DNA of 39,763 nt from Mycolicibacter kumamotonensis (GTDB lineage: Bacteria > Actinomycetota > Actinomycetes > Mycobacteriales > Mycobacteriaceae), in assembly GCF_002086285.1 (NCBI RefSeq), contig NZ_MVHU01000039.1, positions 1-39,763 of the forward strand, written 5' to 3'. Numbering within the stretch: the first letter of the stretch is position 1; the number at the start of each line of letters is the position of its first letter. Positions 8,115 to 15,788 of the stretch are shown here, one piece after another. The notes beneath the pieces were generated by a model that was given only the letters and a program-made list of their open reading frames with translations, searched no databases and was not told where the DNA came from. Made by a program: the position numbers and the translations under genes.

Positions 8115-8161
8115 TACAAATCCAGTGATTTTGTATTTGAAATTGACAGATCATCCAGTGA
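8115..8161 (-). promoter_or_regulatory. Operator-like palindrome and 9-bp direct repeat upstream of the PF10118 operon
   Basis: TACAAA (8115-8120) and TTTGTA (8130-8135) form an inverted repeat around tccagtgat. The nonamer ATCCAGTGA occurs at 8120-8128 and again at 8153-8161, 33 bp apart, about three helical turns. The position just upstream of the 8096 start suits a repressor of the TetR or GntR type. The regulator itself is not in the window. Confidence 0.45.
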
Positions 8162-8305
8162 GGTACAACGATACCACCGGTACCGGCTAGATTGAACCTC
8201 CCGACTCGGGGCCCCTGGCAATACCGCACCCCGGCAGCCTGTCGCCGCTGGTCACCGCCGCACCGACACCGCCGAGTGCCCTGCCGACGGCCGACCGTCG
8301 CGTCC

Positions 8306-8319
8306 GGGCGGCACCGCCC
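8306..8319 (-). terminator. Possible terminator hairpin after the nitronate monooxygenase gene
   Basis: GGGCGG and CCGCCC are inverted around two bases (in practice a 5-bp stem with a 4-nt loop), 9 nt beyond the stop at 8329. There is no U-run, as is usual for mycobacterial hairpins. The rest of the 8162-8328 interval shows no gene. Confidence 0.4.
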
Positions 8320-8328
8320 CCGGCTACA

Positions 8329-9351
8329 TCACCCCGCCAGGGCTGCGAGGATGTCCGCGGCCAAACCCGGGCGGACGGTCCGGTAGGCGGTCCCGGCCCA
8401 CAGGCTGGTCCCGTGCGGGTCGTCCATCGCCACCGCCGCCGCCCGGATCGGCGTGGTCATGTGGTTGATCTCCGGATAGCCCACCGGCGCCACGTTGTCG
8501 AGGGTCCGGGTGAAGTCGTTCTCCAGCCCCCGCGCGTAGCGGCCGGAGAACGCACACGTCACCGTGGTGTTGATGAATTCCGGGTTGGTCAGAGCCGCCC
8601 GGTGCGTCGGGTTGGTGCCCGCCTCGTCGGCCAGCAGCAGTGCGGTGCCGACCTGGGCGGCGACCGCACCCCGCCCCAGCACCCCGGCCACGTCGGCCGC
8701 GCTGCCCAGGCCGCCGGCCGCCACCAGCGGGACGTCACCGTGGGCATGGCCGATCTCGGCCAACAGGTCCTCGAGAGGTTCGGTGCCCGGCCGCACATCG
8801 GGGGCGAACGTTCCGCGGTGCCCGCCGGCGCCGGGGCCCTGCACCACCAGCGCGTCGGCGCCGTGCGCCACCGCGACGCCGGCTTCGTAGGCCGAGGTCA
8901 CCGTGACCAGGGTCAGGATGCGCAGGGCACGCAGCCTGGCCAGCTCCTCCGGCGCCGGCGCGCCGAACGTGAACGACACCACCGTGGGCCGCAGATCGGC
9001 GACCACCTCGAGCTTCTCCGGCCAGCAGTCGTCGTCGCCGAAGCGGGGCCTGCCCAGCTCGACTCCGTAATGCTCGGCCAGTGGTTCCAGCAGGTCGGCG
9101 TACTCGTCGAGCAGCACCACATCCGCATAGCTGGGTTGCGGCACAAACAGATTGACCCCGATCGGACCGGCCGTGGCGCTGCGCGCGGCGGTGATCTCGT
9201 CGGCCAACTGTTGCGGGGTACGGTATCCGCCGGCGACGAATCCGAGGCCCCCCGCCTGCGACACCGCGGCCGCCAGCGCCGGTGTGCTGGGACCGCCGGC
9301 CATCGGCGCACCGACCAGCGGGACCGTGAGTTCGGAGAAGCTGAAAGACAT
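8329..9351 (-). CDS. Nitronate monooxygenase (2-nitropropane dioxygenase) family protein
   Basis: A 340-residue FMN-dependent TIM-barrel enzyme, likely the Rv2781c orthologue by position and type. Family members oxidise toxic propionate-3-nitronate and related nitronates. The N-terminal segment GAPMAGGPSTPALAAAV begins the barrel. QGPGAGGHRG carries the catalytic His, and VPLVAAGGLGSAADVAGVL followed by QVGTALLLADEA is the FMN-phosphate site. It lies 15 nt after the pepR stop on the same strand and is probably co-transcribed with pepR. Exact substrate is not deducible. Confidence 0.9.
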   Translation of the reverse strand: MSFSFSELTVPLVGAPMAGGPSTPALAAAVSQAGGLGFVAGGYRTPQQLADEITAARSATAGPIGVNLFVPQPSYADVVLLDEYADLLEPLAEHYGVELGRPRFGDDDCWPEKLEVVADLRPTVVSFTFGAPAPEELARLRALRILTLVTVTSAYEAGVAVAHGADALVVQGPGAGGHRGTFAPDVRPGTEPLEDLLAEIGHAHGDVPLVAAGGLGSAADVAGVLGRGAVAAQVGTALLLADEAGTNPTHRAALTNPEFINTTVTCAFSGRYARGLENDFTRTLDNVAPVGYPEINHMTTPIRAAAVAMDDPHGTSLWAGTAYRTVRPGLAADILAALAG

Positions 9352-9366
9352 CTGCCTAGCCTGCCA

Positions 9367-10680
9367 TCATCCGGCCAGCGCCCGCAGCCTCCGGGGCAGT
9401 GAACCTTTCGACTTGTACGGACCGAGCACCGCGACACCGTAGGGCCGGCGCAACAGTCTTCTGGCGACCGCGTTGACCTCGTCAACGGTCACCGCAGAAA
9501 GCTCCCGCAGGGTGCGCGAGATGGGACGGTACCGTCCGTAGTTCAGTTCGGTCCGGCCCAACCGGTTCATTCGAGAACCCGAATCCTCCAGGCCCAGAAG
9601 CAATCCGCCGCGCAGCGACCCCTTCGCGATACGGCACTCCTCGGCGGTGATGCCGTCCCGCGCAATCGCGTCGAGCACCTCGGTGGTCACGGCCGCAACT
9701 TCAGCGAACCGCTCCGGCTGGCAGGCGGTGTAGACCGATAGCGCACCGGCGTCGGCGAAGGTGTCCACCGACGAGTAGATCGAGTACGCCAGTCCGCGGG
9801 ATTCCCGAACCTGTTGGAACAGCCTGGAACTCAACCCGCCGCCGAGGGCGGTGTTGAGCACCGCCAGCGCCTGACGGTGCTGCCAGTACCGGCCCGGGGC
9901 CCGCACACCCAGCGACATGTGGGTCTGATCGGCGTCACGGTTGATCACCGTCAGCGCCGGAGAACCCGGGACCCGGGCGGCACCACGGCGCGGCGCGACG
10001 GGCTGTTGGCCGCGAACCAGCCTGTGCCCGAAGTGGTCTCGCACCAGCGCCACCACGGTGTCATGATCGACGTTGCCGGCCACCGCGACCACCATGCGCT
10101 CCGGGGTGTAGCGGCGCTGGTGAAACGACCGCAGCTGTGCGCGGGTCATCCCCGACACCGATTCGACGTTGCCGATCACCGGCCGTCCGATCGGATGGTC
10201 GCCGAACAGCGTCGACAAGAACACGTCGCCCAGCGCATCCTCGGGGTCGTCGTCGCGCATCGCGAGCTCTTCGAGGACCACGTCACGCTCGAGATCCACG
10301 TCCTCGGCCGCGCAGCACCCGTTGAGCACCACGTCGCTCACCAGCGCTACCGCCAGCTCCAGGTCCGTGTCGAGCACGTGGGCGTAGTAGCAGGTGTGCT
10401 CCTTGCCGGTGAAGGCGTTGAGCTCACCCCCGACGGCGTCCATGGCCTGCGCGATGCCGGCCGCCGTGCGGGTCGGGGTGGCCTTGAACAGCAGGTGCTC
10501 CAAAAAATGCGCCGCCCCGGCTACCGTGGCGCCCTCGTCGCGCGACCCGACGCCGACCCAGACACCGACCGACGCCGAACGGACCGCCGGGAGATACTCG
10601 GTGACCACCCGCAGCCCGCCGGGCAGGGTGGTGCGTCGCAGTGTGGCGCGCGCGATGTCAGCTCTCGACGGCCGCGGCAT
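9367..10680 (-). CDS. pepR: M16 family zinc peptidase PepR
   Basis: A 437-residue M16B metallopeptidase, orthologue of Rv2782c. The inverted zinc motif HFLEH is at residues 58-62, with the third ligand in EELAMRDDDPED at about 137-138. The C-terminal half-domain carries the family's R/Y motif region (SSRLFQQVRESRGLAYSIYS). Relatives degrade unfolded or small peptides and signal-peptide remnants in the cytoplasm. Its ATG lies inside the 3' end of pnp, overlapping by 23 nt, so translation is probably coupled to pnp. Length fits the family. Confidence 0.95.
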   Translation of the reverse strand: MPRPSRADIARATLRRTTLPGGLRVVTEYLPAVRSASVGVWVGVGSRDEGATVAGAAHFLEHLLFKATPTRTAAGIAQAMDAVGGELNAFTGKEHTCYYAHVLDTDLELAVALVSDVVLNGCCAAEDVDLERDVVLEELAMRDDDPEDALGDVFLSTLFGDHPIGRPVIGNVESVSGMTRAQLRSFHQRRYTPERMVVAVAGNVDHDTVVALVRDHFGHRLVRGQQPVAPRRGAARVPGSPALTVINRDADQTHMSLGVRAPGRYWQHRQALAVLNTALGGGLSSRLFQQVRESRGLAYSIYSSVDTFADAGALSVYTACQPERFAEVAAVTTEVLDAIARDGITAEECRIAKGSLRGGLLLGLEDSGSRMNRLGRTELNYGRYRPISRTLRELSAVTVDEVNAVARRLLRRPYGVAVLGPYKSKGSLPRRLRALAG

Positions 10681-12934
10681 CGGCAGGCTCAGCGGACGCC
10701 TGGGCCGAGTCCGCCGAATCGGCTGAATCGTCGACGGGCACCAGCGAGATCTTGCCGCGGTTGTCGATGTCGGCGATCTCCACCCGAAGCTTGTCGCCGA
10801 CCTTGACGACGTCTTCGACCTTGGCGACGCGCTTGCCCTTGCCGAGCTTGGAGATGTGCACCAGCCCGTCGCGGCCCGGCAGCAGCGACACGAAGGCGCC
10901 GAAGTCGGTGGTCTTGACCACGGTGCCCAGGAATCGCTCGCCGATCTTCGGCAGCTGCGGGTTGGCGATCGCGTTGATCTTGTCGATCGCGGCCTGCGCC
11001 GACGGGCCGTCGGTGGCCCCGACGAACACCGTACCGTCGTCCTCGATGGAGATCTGCGCGCCGGTCTCCTCGGTGATCGAGTTGATCATCTTGCCCTTGG
11101 GGCCGATCACCTCGCCGATCTTGTCCACCGGAACCTTGATGGTGGTGACCCGCGGCGCATACGGGCTCATCTCGTCGGGGGCGTCGATGGCCTCGGCCAT
11201 CACCTCCAGGATGGTCAGACGCGCATCCTTGGCCTGCGCCAGCGCACCTGCCAGAACCGCCGAGGGAATGCCGTCGAGCTTTGTGTCCAGTTGCAGCGCG
11301 GTGACGAAGTCCTTGGTGCCGGCGACCTTGAAGTCCATGTCGCCGAACGCATCCTCGGCACCGAGGATGTCGGTGAGGGCGACGAAGCGGCGCTCTGAAG
11401 TCTTGGTGCCGTCCACCGCTTCAACTTCAATGTCGTCGGAGACCAGGCCCATCGCGATACCGGCGACCGGAGCCTTCAGCGGCACACCGGCGTTGAGCAG
11501 TGCCAGCGTGGACGCGCAGACCGAACCCATTGAGGTGGATCCGTTGGAGCCCAACGCTTCCGACACCTGCCGGATGGCGTAGGGGAACTCCTCGATGCTC
11601 GGCAGCACCGGAACCAGGGCCCGCTCGGCCAGGGCGCCGTGGCCGATCTCGCGACGCTTGGGCGAACCGACCCGGCCGGTCTCACCGGTGGAGTACGGCG
11701 GGAAGTTGTAGTGGTGCATGTAGCGCTTGGTGGTCTCCGGCCCCAGCGAGTCGATCTGCTGGGCCATCTTGATCATGTCCAGCGTGGTCACCCCGAGGAT
11801 CTGGGTCTCACCACGCTCGAACAGGGCGCTGCCGTGCGCCCGGGGCACCACCGCGACCTCAGCGCTCAACGCCCGGATGTCGGTGATGCCGCGGCCGTCG
11901 ATGCGGAAGTGGTCGGTCAGGATGCGCTGACGCACCAGTTTCTTGGTGAGGCTGCGGTAGGCCGCGCTGATCTCCTTCTCGCGACCCTCGTAGGTTTCGG
12001 CGAGGCGCTCGAGCACCTCGGCCTTGATCTCCTCGGTGCGCTCGTCACGCTCGGCCTTGCCCGCGATGGTCAACGCCTTGGCCAGCTCGTCGGTGGCCAC
12101 CGAGGCCACCGAGTAGTAGACGTCCTCGCCGTAAGCGGGGAACAACGGGTAGTCGGCGGTCGGTCGGGCAGCGGCGTCGGCCAGCTCCTGCTGGGCCTTG
12201 CACAACGCCGCGATGAACGGCTTGGCCGCCTCCAGCCCCTCGGCCACCACGGTCTCGGTCGGCGCCTGGGCGCCGGATTCGATGAGCTCGATGACGTTCT
12301 CGGTGGCCTCGGCCTCGACCATCATGATCGCGACGTCGCCGTCATCGAGGGTACGACCGGCCAGCACCATGTCGAAGGTCGCGCGCTCGAGCTGCTCAAC
12401 GGTGGGGAAGGCCACCCAGACGCCGTCGATCAGCGCCACCCGCGCCGCACCGACCGGGCCGGAGAACGGCAGGCCGGCCAGCTGCGTGGAGGCCGACGCG
12501 GCGTTGATCGCCACCACGTCGTACAGGTCGTTCGGGTTCAGGCTCAACACGGTCACCACGACCTGGATCTCGTTGCGCAGGCCGTCGACGAACGACGGGC
12601 GCAGCGGGCGGTCAGTGAGCCGGCAGGTCAGGATCGCGTCGGTGGACGGCCGGCCCTCACGGCGGAAGAACGAGCCGGGGATACGCCCGGCGGCATACAT
12701 CCGCTCCTCGACGTCGACGGTGAGCGGGAAGAAGTCGAAGTGCTCCTTGGGAGCCTTGCTGGCGGTGGTCGCCGACAGCAGCATGGTCTCGTCGTCGAGG
12801 TAGGCGACGACGCTGCCGGCCGCCTGCTGGGCCAACCGGCCGGTCTCGAAGCGGATGGTGCGGGTGCCGAAGCTCCCGTTGTCGATGACGGCGGTGGACT
12901 CGAAAACGCCTTCTTCAATTTCAATTGCAGACAT
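10658..12934 (-). CDS. pnp: Polynucleotide phosphorylase (guanosine pentaphosphate synthetase GpsI)
   Basis: The 758-residue product degrades RNA 3' to 5' with phosphate and can add tails in reverse; in actinobacteria it is also annotated GpsI. Domains in order: first RNase PH domain (about 15-150), an all-helical linker, second RNase PH domain (about 345-560, including RFVALTDILGAEDAFGDMDF), a KH domain with IGPKGKMI (about 590-655), an S1 domain with GTVVKTTDFGAFVSLL (about 660-735) and a short acidic tail. The ATG start fits the family. It lies downstream of rpsO as in many bacteria, but lppU, which separates them in M. tuberculosis, is absent. Confidence 0.97.
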   Translation of the reverse strand: MSAIEIEEGVFESTAVIDNGSFGTRTIRFETGRLAQQAAGSVVAYLDDETMLLSATTASKAPKEHFDFFPLTVDVEERMYAAGRIPGSFFRREGRPSTDAILTCRLTDRPLRPSFVDGLRNEIQVVVTVLSLNPNDLYDVVAINAASASTQLAGLPFSGPVGAARVALIDGVWVAFPTVEQLERATFDMVLAGRTLDDGDVAIMMVEAEATENVIELIESGAQAPTETVVAEGLEAAKPFIAALCKAQQELADAAARPTADYPLFPAYGEDVYYSVASVATDELAKALTIAGKAERDERTEEIKAEVLERLAETYEGREKEISAAYRSLTKKLVRQRILTDHFRIDGRGITDIRALSAEVAVVPRAHGSALFERGETQILGVTTLDMIKMAQQIDSLGPETTKRYMHHYNFPPYSTGETGRVGSPKRREIGHGALAERALVPVLPSIEEFPYAIRQVSEALGSNGSTSMGSVCASTLALLNAGVPLKAPVAGIAMGLVSDDIEVEAVDGTKTSERRFVALTDILGAEDAFGDMDFKVAGTKDFVTALQLDTKLDGIPSAVLAGALAQAKDARLTILEVMAEAIDAPDEMSPYAPRVTTIKVPVDKIGEVIGPKGKMINSITEETGAQISIEDDGTVFVGATDGPSAQAAIDKINAIANPQLPKIGERFLGTVVKTTDFGAFVSLLPGRDGLVHISKLGKGKRVAKVEDVVKVGDKLRVEIADIDNRGKISLVPVDDSADSADSAQASAEPADAAAVES

Positions 12935-13138
12935 GGACGCCCGTGCGGCCTTCCTGGTTCATTCAGCTGTTTCGCACGCCAGACGTGGACCAGCAAAGTA
13001 CCTGGATGCGGCTACGGTCGTCGATCGAAGCGGCCGGATCTTTGAAGCTTCAGACCCGGCTGCCACTACCGAAGACCGCCCGACTCAGGTCTGGCCGGAT
13101 CGCGGGAACGTGTCCCGTCGTGACGTGCCGGAGTGACG

Positions 13139-13183
13139 CGCGCGGACTGCGCGGGCCACACCTACGTCCGGGCGGAGCCCGGA
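13139..13183 (-). other. Two hairpins in the rpsO-pnp intergenic region
   Basis: A perfect 7-bp stem TCCGGGC/GCCCGGA with loop GGA sits at 13167-13183. A 5-bp stem CGCGC/GCGCG sits at 13139-13153. Both would lie in any rpsO-pnp read-through RNA or in the pnp leader. In E. coli this interval holds an RNase III processing hairpin; whether these play such a role is inference. The rest of 12935-13138 shows no gene. Confidence 0.4.
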
Positions 13184-13200
13184 ACGGTCTCACTCTACAC

Positions 13201-13216
13201 GGCGGCGGTTGCCGCC
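13201..13216 (-). terminator. GC-rich hairpin after rpsO
   Basis: GGCGGC and GCCGCC flank a 4-nt loop 10 nt beyond the rpsO stop. It lacks a U-tract, so it may be a U-less terminator or an attenuating element between rpsO and pnp. Confidence 0.5.
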
Positions 13217-13226
13217 GGCCGGAATG

Positions 13227-13496
13227 TCAGCGCCGGAGACCCAGGCGCTCGATCAGCGAGCGGTAACGCGCCACATCGATCTGGGCGAGGTACTTGAGCA
13301 GACGACGCCGGCGGCCGACCAGCAGCAGCAGGCCGCGCCGGGAGTGGTGGTCGTGCTTGTGGGTCTTGAGGTGCTCGGTGAGGTCGACGATCCGCTTGGT
13401 GAGCAGCGCGACCTGCGCCTCCGGCGAGCCGGTGTCGGTCTCGTGCAGACCGTAGTTGCCCAGGATCTCTTTTTTCTGCTCGGTTGTCAGCGCCAC
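13227..13496 (-). CDS. rpsO: 30S ribosomal protein S15
   Basis: The 89-residue product equals the standard S15 length. S15 is a primary 16S rRNA-binding protein that nucleates the platform of the small subunit. Conserved blocks include ETDTGSPEAQVALLTKRI and the RNA-contacting HKHDHHSRRGLLLLVGRRR. The GTG at 13496 is the correct start, with GGAGA upstream; the longer frame to 13610 has no S15 homology. A TAAACT box on the minus strand at 13571-13576 would give a leader of roughly 70 nt, room for the autoregulatory structure seen with S15 in other bacteria. Confidence 0.97.
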   Translation of the reverse strand: MALTTEQKKEILGNYGLHETDTGSPEAQVALLTKRIVDLTEHLKTHKHDHHSRRGLLLLVGRRRRLLKYLAQIDVARYRSLIERLGLRR

Positions 13497-13570
13497 GAAA
13501 ACATCTCCATCAATCGGTCCCGCGAATGTCATTACGGCGGCCACCGCGGACTGCAGCACGCCGAGCGGGA

Positions 13571-13576
13571 AGTTTA
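13571..13576 (-). promoter_or_regulatory. Candidate -10 box of rpsO
   Basis: TAAACT on the minus strand lies 74 nt before the rpsO GTG. No strong -35 hexamer is present at 17-18 bp. It would produce a leadered rpsO mRNA, unlike the leaderless ribF upstream. Confidence 0.4.
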
Positions 13577-13625
13577 GCAGCGCCGGGGCGTCGGCACCCA
13601 ATCCACGCACCGCCGCGTGGCCGCG

Positions 13626-14609
13626 TCAGTCCTCGACGAGCAGACGGCGGGTCTTGTCCACGTCGGTGTTCATCACCGCCACCAGATCCGCCACCGAATC
13701 GAACTTCTCCTGGCCCCGGATCCGGCTGACGAAGTCGACCGCCACCCGCTGGCCGTACAGGTCGGCGGTTTGATCGAGCACGAACGCCTCGACGGTGCGG
13801 GCCCGTCCGGAAAACGTCGGGTTGGTGCCGACCGACACCGCCGCCCGGCAGCGCTGACCGGCGATGAGGGTGCCCGGCACCGGCCCGTGTCCCAGCACGG
13901 TGAACCATGCGGCATACACCCCGTCGGCCGGTATCGCCGCGTACGCCGACGGCGCCACGTTGGCGGTCGGGAATCCCAGGTCCCGGCCGCGGCCATCACC
14001 GCGCACCACCAGCCCCTCGACCCGGTGCGGCCGGCCCAGGGCTTCGGCGGCCGCGACGACGTCGCCCGCGTCCACGCAGGACCGGATGTAGGTCGAGGAG
14101 AAGGTGACCGACTGGGCCGGGTCCGAGTCGGCGTGTTCAGCCACCAGCGACACCGACGTGACCGCGAAACCGAACTGCTCGCCGGCGCGGCGCAACGTCT
14201 CGACGTTGCCCGTCGCCTTGCGGCCGAAGGTGAAGTTCTCCCCCACCACCACTTCCACCACGTGCAGGTGCTCGACCAGAAGTTCGTGGATGTAGCGGTC
14301 GGGGGTGAGCTTCATGAAATCGGAGGTGAACGGGATCACCAGGAACACGTCCACCCCGGCCTCCTCCACGAGCTCGGCGCGGCGCGCCAACGTGGTGAGC
14401 TGCGCGGGGTGGCTGCCGGGGTAGACCACCTCCATCGGGTGCGGGTCGAAGGTCATCAGCACCGTCGGCACCCCGCGGGCTTTACCCGCTTTCACCGCAT
14501 GTGCGATCAGTTCGGCATGGCCGCGGTGGACACCGTCGAACACGCCGATGGTGAGCACGCACCTGCCCCAGTCTGTGGGGATCTCGTCCTGCCCCCGCCA
14601 CCGCTGCAC
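13626..14609 (-). CDS. ribF: Bifunctional riboflavin kinase / FAD synthetase
   Basis: RibF converts riboflavin to FMN and then FAD. The 327-residue product has the N-terminal adenylyltransferase domain (GVFDGVHRGH at about 22-31, later SSTYIR) and the C-terminal flavokinase domain (GRGRDLGFPTANV, then VSVGTNPTF). The frame runs much further upstream in the antisense of sirR, but homology begins at VQRWRGQDEIPTDWG, encoded from the GTG at 14609. A TAGGCT -10 box lies 7 nt ahead, so the mRNA is probably leaderless. It is divergent from sirR with only 24 nt between start codons. Confidence 0.96.
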   Translation of the reverse strand: MQRWRGQDEIPTDWGRCVLTIGVFDGVHRGHAELIAHAVKAGKARGVPTVLMTFDPHPMEVVYPGSHPAQLTTLARRAELVEEAGVDVFLVIPFTSDFMKLTPDRYIHELLVEHLHVVEVVVGENFTFGRKATGNVETLRRAGEQFGFAVTSVSLVAEHADSDPAQSVTFSSTYIRSCVDAGDVVAAAEALGRPHRVEGLVVRGDGRGRDLGFPTANVAPSAYAAIPADGVYAAWFTVLGHGPVPGTLIAGQRCRAAVSVGTNPTFSGRARTVEAFVLDQTADLYGQRVAVDFVSRIRGQEKFDSVADLVAVMNTDVDKTRRLLVED

Positions 14610-14616
14610 ATCCGCA

Positions 14617-14626
14617 AGCCTAAACT
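14617..14626. promoter_or_regulatory. Overlapping divergent -10 boxes of ribF and sirR
   Basis: On the minus strand TAGGCT (14617-14622) serves ribF; on the plus strand TAAACT (14621-14626) serves sirR. The boxes share two base pairs and each lies exactly 7 nt from its GTG start. Both messages would be leaderless, and the two polymerases could not bind at once. Confidence 0.6.
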
Positions 14627-14633
14627 GTCGTGT

Positions 14634-15323
14634 GTGAGCCCTTGGGAGCAGTCGGATGGGCTGACTAGCGTCGCCCAGGACTATCTGAAGGTCATCTGGA
14701 CCGCGCAGGAATGGTCGCCCGACAGGGTCAGCACCAAGATGCTGGCGGAGAAGATCGGCGTGTCGGCCAGTACCGCCTCGGAGTCGATCCGCAAACTCGC
14801 CGAAGCCGGCCTGGTCGACCACGAGAAGTACGGCGCGGTGACGCTCACCGATGAGGGACGCCGCGCTGCGCTCGGGATGGTGCGCCGGCACCGGTTGATC
14901 GAGACGTTCCTGGTGCGCGAACTGGGCTACAGCTGGGACGAGGTGCACGACGAGGCCGAGGTGCTCGAACACGCGGTCTCCGATGCCCTGGTGAACCGCA
15001 TCGACGCCAAGCTGGGGTTCCCGCAGCGCGACCCGCACGGCGACCCGATCCCGGCGGCCGACGGGCAGGTGCCCACACCGCCGGCGCGCCAGCTGTGGGA
15101 GTGCACCGACGGCGACTCGGGGACGGTGGCTCGGATCTCCGACAGCGACCCGGAAATGCTGCGCTACTTCGACGGCGTGGGCATCAGCCTCGACGCCAGG
15201 GTCCAGGTACTGACCCGCCGCGAGTTCGCCGGGATCATCTCGGTGGCCATTGAGCCGCCCGCCGGCGAGAAGTCCACCATTGACCTGGGAAGCCCTGCCG
15301 CACAGGCGATCTGGGTGGTGTGA
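14634..15323 (+). CDS. sirR: DtxR/MntR-family metalloregulator SirR
   Basis: A 229-residue metal-dependent repressor, orthologue of Rv2788. The N-terminal winged helix (AEKIGVSASTASESIRKLAE as recognition region) is followed by the dimerisation and metal domain (RRHRLIETF, VHDEAEVLEHAVSD) and a C-terminal SH3-like domain. Compared with DtxR, site-1 ligands His79, Glu83 and His98 are present, but the position of Cys102 in site 2 is Glu (DEAEVLEH). Glu there is characteristic of MntR, so Mn2+ is the likelier effector than Fe2+. The GTG at 14634 is chosen from the leaderless -10 box; the longer upstream frame overlaps ribF and is not homologous. Confidence 0.93.
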   Translation: MSPWEQSDGLTSVAQDYLKVIWTAQEWSPDRVSTKMLAEKIGVSASTASESIRKLAEAGLVDHEKYGAVTLTDEGRRAALGMVRRHRLIETFLVRELGYSWDEVHDEAEVLEHAVSDALVNRIDAKLGFPQRDPHGDPIPAADGQVPTPPARQLWECTDGDSGTVARISDSDPEMLRYFDGVGISLDARVQVLTRREFAGIISVAIEPPAGEKSTIDLGSPAAQAIWVV

Positions 15324-15330
15324 TCAGCCG

Positions 15331-15762
15331 ATGGCCAAGCTCGAACTGTCCCGCGAACTGGCACTGCCGCCCGACGAAGCCTGGACCCACGCGTCGAACC
15401 TGTGTGAACTCGGTGACTGGCTGTCGATGCACCAGGGCTGGCGCTCCGAGTTGCCCGACGAACTCGCCGTCGGAACGACGCTGATCGGGGTCGCCGGGGC
15501 CAAGGGCATGCGCAACCGGGTCACCTGGACGGTTCGTAAGTTCGATCCGCCGGCGCTGCTGGAACTCACCGGCGATGGGGTGGGCGGCACCAAATATGGT
15601 CTGTCACTGGCGATCTCTCCATCCGGCGCCGGCTCGCGTTTCATGCTGCGGCTGGACATGGGCGGCCGGCCGCTGTTCGGCCCGATCGGGGCGGCTGCCG
15701 CTCGCGCCGTCAAGGGCGACATCGAGGGTTCGATCAAGCAATTCGAAACGCTGTACACCTGA
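15331..15762 (+). CDS. SRPBCC (START/polyketide cyclase-like) protein
   Basis: A 143-residue single-domain protein of the SRPBCC superfamily, likely the Rv2787-region type or the Rv0910-like group. It begins with AKLELSRELALPPDEAWTHA, the typical first strand and helix, and ends with a long C-terminal helix (AAARAVKGDIEGSIKQFETL) that closes a hydrophobic pocket. Such proteins bind lipids or polyketides or act as toxin-like factors. The ATG at 15331 lies 7 nt after the sirR stop, so it is probably co-transcribed. The frame extends upstream inside sirR but without homology. Ligand unknown. Confidence 0.78.
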   Translation: MAKLELSRELALPPDEAWTHASNLCELGDWLSMHQGWRSELPDELAVGTTLIGVAGAKGMRNRVTWTVRKFDPPALLELTGDGVGGTKYGLSLAISPSGAGSRFMLRLDMGGRPLFGPIGAAAARAVKGDIEGSIKQFETLYT

Positions 15763-15788
15763 GCCCCCGCGTCACGCGAATCAGCCGC

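Noticed and set aside
11639..13045. 468-codon plus-strand frame antisense to pnp
   Set aside because: Shadow of pnp; translated product is low-complexity Gly/His/Arg without family resemblance.
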